From NCBI GenBank assembly GCA_013399855.1, contig VXAY01004353.1, forward strand, positions 830,041 to 894,040: DNA of 64,000 nucleotides, written 5' to 3'. The DNA comes from Oxyruncus cristatus. Its lineage: Eukaryota > Chordata > Aves > Passeriformes > Cotingidae. Position numbers and translations under genes: made by a program. Below the pieces are notes generated by a model. That model had not been told where the DNA came from, did no database searches, and was given only the letters and a program-made list of their open reading frames with translations. Below, piece after piece: positions 63,439-64,000 of this stretch (the stretch's first letter is position 1; each line of letters opens with the position of its first letter).

Positions 63439-64000
63439 TCAGGCACTGCTGTTTCCCAAAGGGGCGTGGGCAAGGACATATGTCTCTGTGCAGTGCTGGC
63501 TGCTCGTGGACAGGGATCTCCCTGAAATCCTCTGGAACCGATTCCTCCTCTGGAAGTACCCGCTGTTGCTGCTGAGGGACCGCTGCCTGTTCTTCAGGTA
63601 CTCCCGGTAGTTTTTGGTGAGCAGGGTGTAGAGGAAGGGGTTGATGCAGCTGTTGCTGTAGGTCAGGCAGGTTGTCAAGTAATTAATGTTCTTCATCACC
63701 TTGGGAGATAAAGGGAAGGATTCATAATACTGGAAGAGGAGCTGCCATATCCAGAAGGGCAAGAAGCAAGCCCAGAACACCAGCACTATGGTGAAGATTA
63801 AATAGAGCACCTTCTGGTTGGGCAGCCTCTTGGTCTGTTTGAAGGAGGCTGTTTGTGACACCCAGTAAATCTTAGCCAACCGGATGTAAAGGTAGCCAAT
63901 GATCACCCCAGGGCCCACGATGCTGGTACCGAAAAGGATGGTGAGATAGACTTTGTAGGACAGCTTGCTCCAGGTGGGCAGGCAGATGCTTTTGTTGTCC
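63439..64000 (-). CDS. UTS2R: Urotensin-2 receptor (GPCR), C-terminal half; 5' part beyond window edge
   Basis: This is the C-terminal part of a class A G-protein-coupled receptor for urotensin II and urotensin II-related peptide, a plasma-membrane receptor known to couple mainly through Gq to calcium release. The frame is open from 63999 to a TGA at 63439-63441, giving 186 residues against about 390 for the mammalian protein. It holds the extracellular loop 2 cysteine (residue 6), TM5 (about 16-42, with GTSIVGPG), the third loop with SQTASFK, TM6 (about 64-92), TM7 (about 105-126) and helix 8 (TKNYREYL). TM6 carries CFLPFW at 63757-63768 and beyond, the family's form of CWxP. TM7 carries [17 protein letters not shown], with NPxxY at 63628-63642. 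The tail is rich in serine and keeps the RFQR-SGRSLS block seen in mammalian UTS2R. No splice site interrupts it, which fits the single-exon coding region of this family. The GTG at 63916-63918 is an internal valine, not a start; the true ATG lies beyond 64000. Family assignment is firm. Which vertebrate UTS2R subtype it is cannot be settled from half the protein. Confidence 0.95.
   Translation of the reverse strand, partial: DNKSICLPTWSKLSYKVYLTILFGTSIVGPGVIIGYLYIRLAKIYWVSQTASFKQTKRLPNQKVLYLIFTIVLVFWACFLPFWIWQLLFQYYESFPLSPKVMKNINYLTTCLTYSNSCINPFLYTLLTKNYREYLKNRQRSLSSNSGYFQRRNRFQRISGRSLSTSSQHCTETYVLAHAPLGNSSA

Noticed and set aside
63916..63918. Start codon of the receptor at this GTG
   Set aside because: The codon is an internal valine in TM5; conserved receptor sequence continues upstream in frame to the window edge.

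Overview
This window looks like ordinary vertebrate nuclear DNA from a bird, with a passerine or other neoavian as the best guess. The evidence is several CR1 LINE tails, one of them ending in the CR1-type ATTCTGTG octamer, a probable avian retroviral LTR, very low repeat density, no mammalian-type SINEs, and one intron-free vertebrate GPCR coding block. There are two runs of N (8786-8811 and 56870-56992), so this is an assembled scaffold. Operons, bacterial promoters and CRISPR arrays do not apply here.

Only one gene can be named with confidence. At the right edge, on the minus strand, 63439-64000 holds the C-terminal 186 codons of a urotensin-2 receptor (UTS2R family). They run from extracellular loop 2 through TM5, TM6, TM7, helix 8 and the tail to a TGA stop. 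The N-terminal half lies beyond position 64000. To its left is a plausible 3' untranslated stretch of about 420 bases with a minus-strand AATAAA at 63016-63021.

The other roughly 63 kb shows no coding sequence I can recognise. Many short open frames exist (up to 171 codons), but none shows a family signature, a signal peptide followed by a domain, or a convincing exon chain. The one exception worth testing is an exon-like segment with good splice borders at 47006-47111 (minus). The identifiable features are CR1 tails (about 23964-24010, 31481-31625, 59876-59945, 61394-61576), a probable solo LTR (about 48696-49178) with a near-matching target duplication, a striking near-perfect 33-bp inverted repeat at 17880-17964, small tandem duplications, microsatellites, and several G/T-rich or A/C-rich low-complexity tracts.

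Several 100-600 bp blocks have an unusual mix of retained CpG, homeobox-type TAATTA motifs and short perfect palindromes. These are the best candidates for conserved regulatory elements in what looks like a gene desert, or a very large intron, beside the receptor gene. That is inference from composition and motifs only. I did not find an obviously new biological system.
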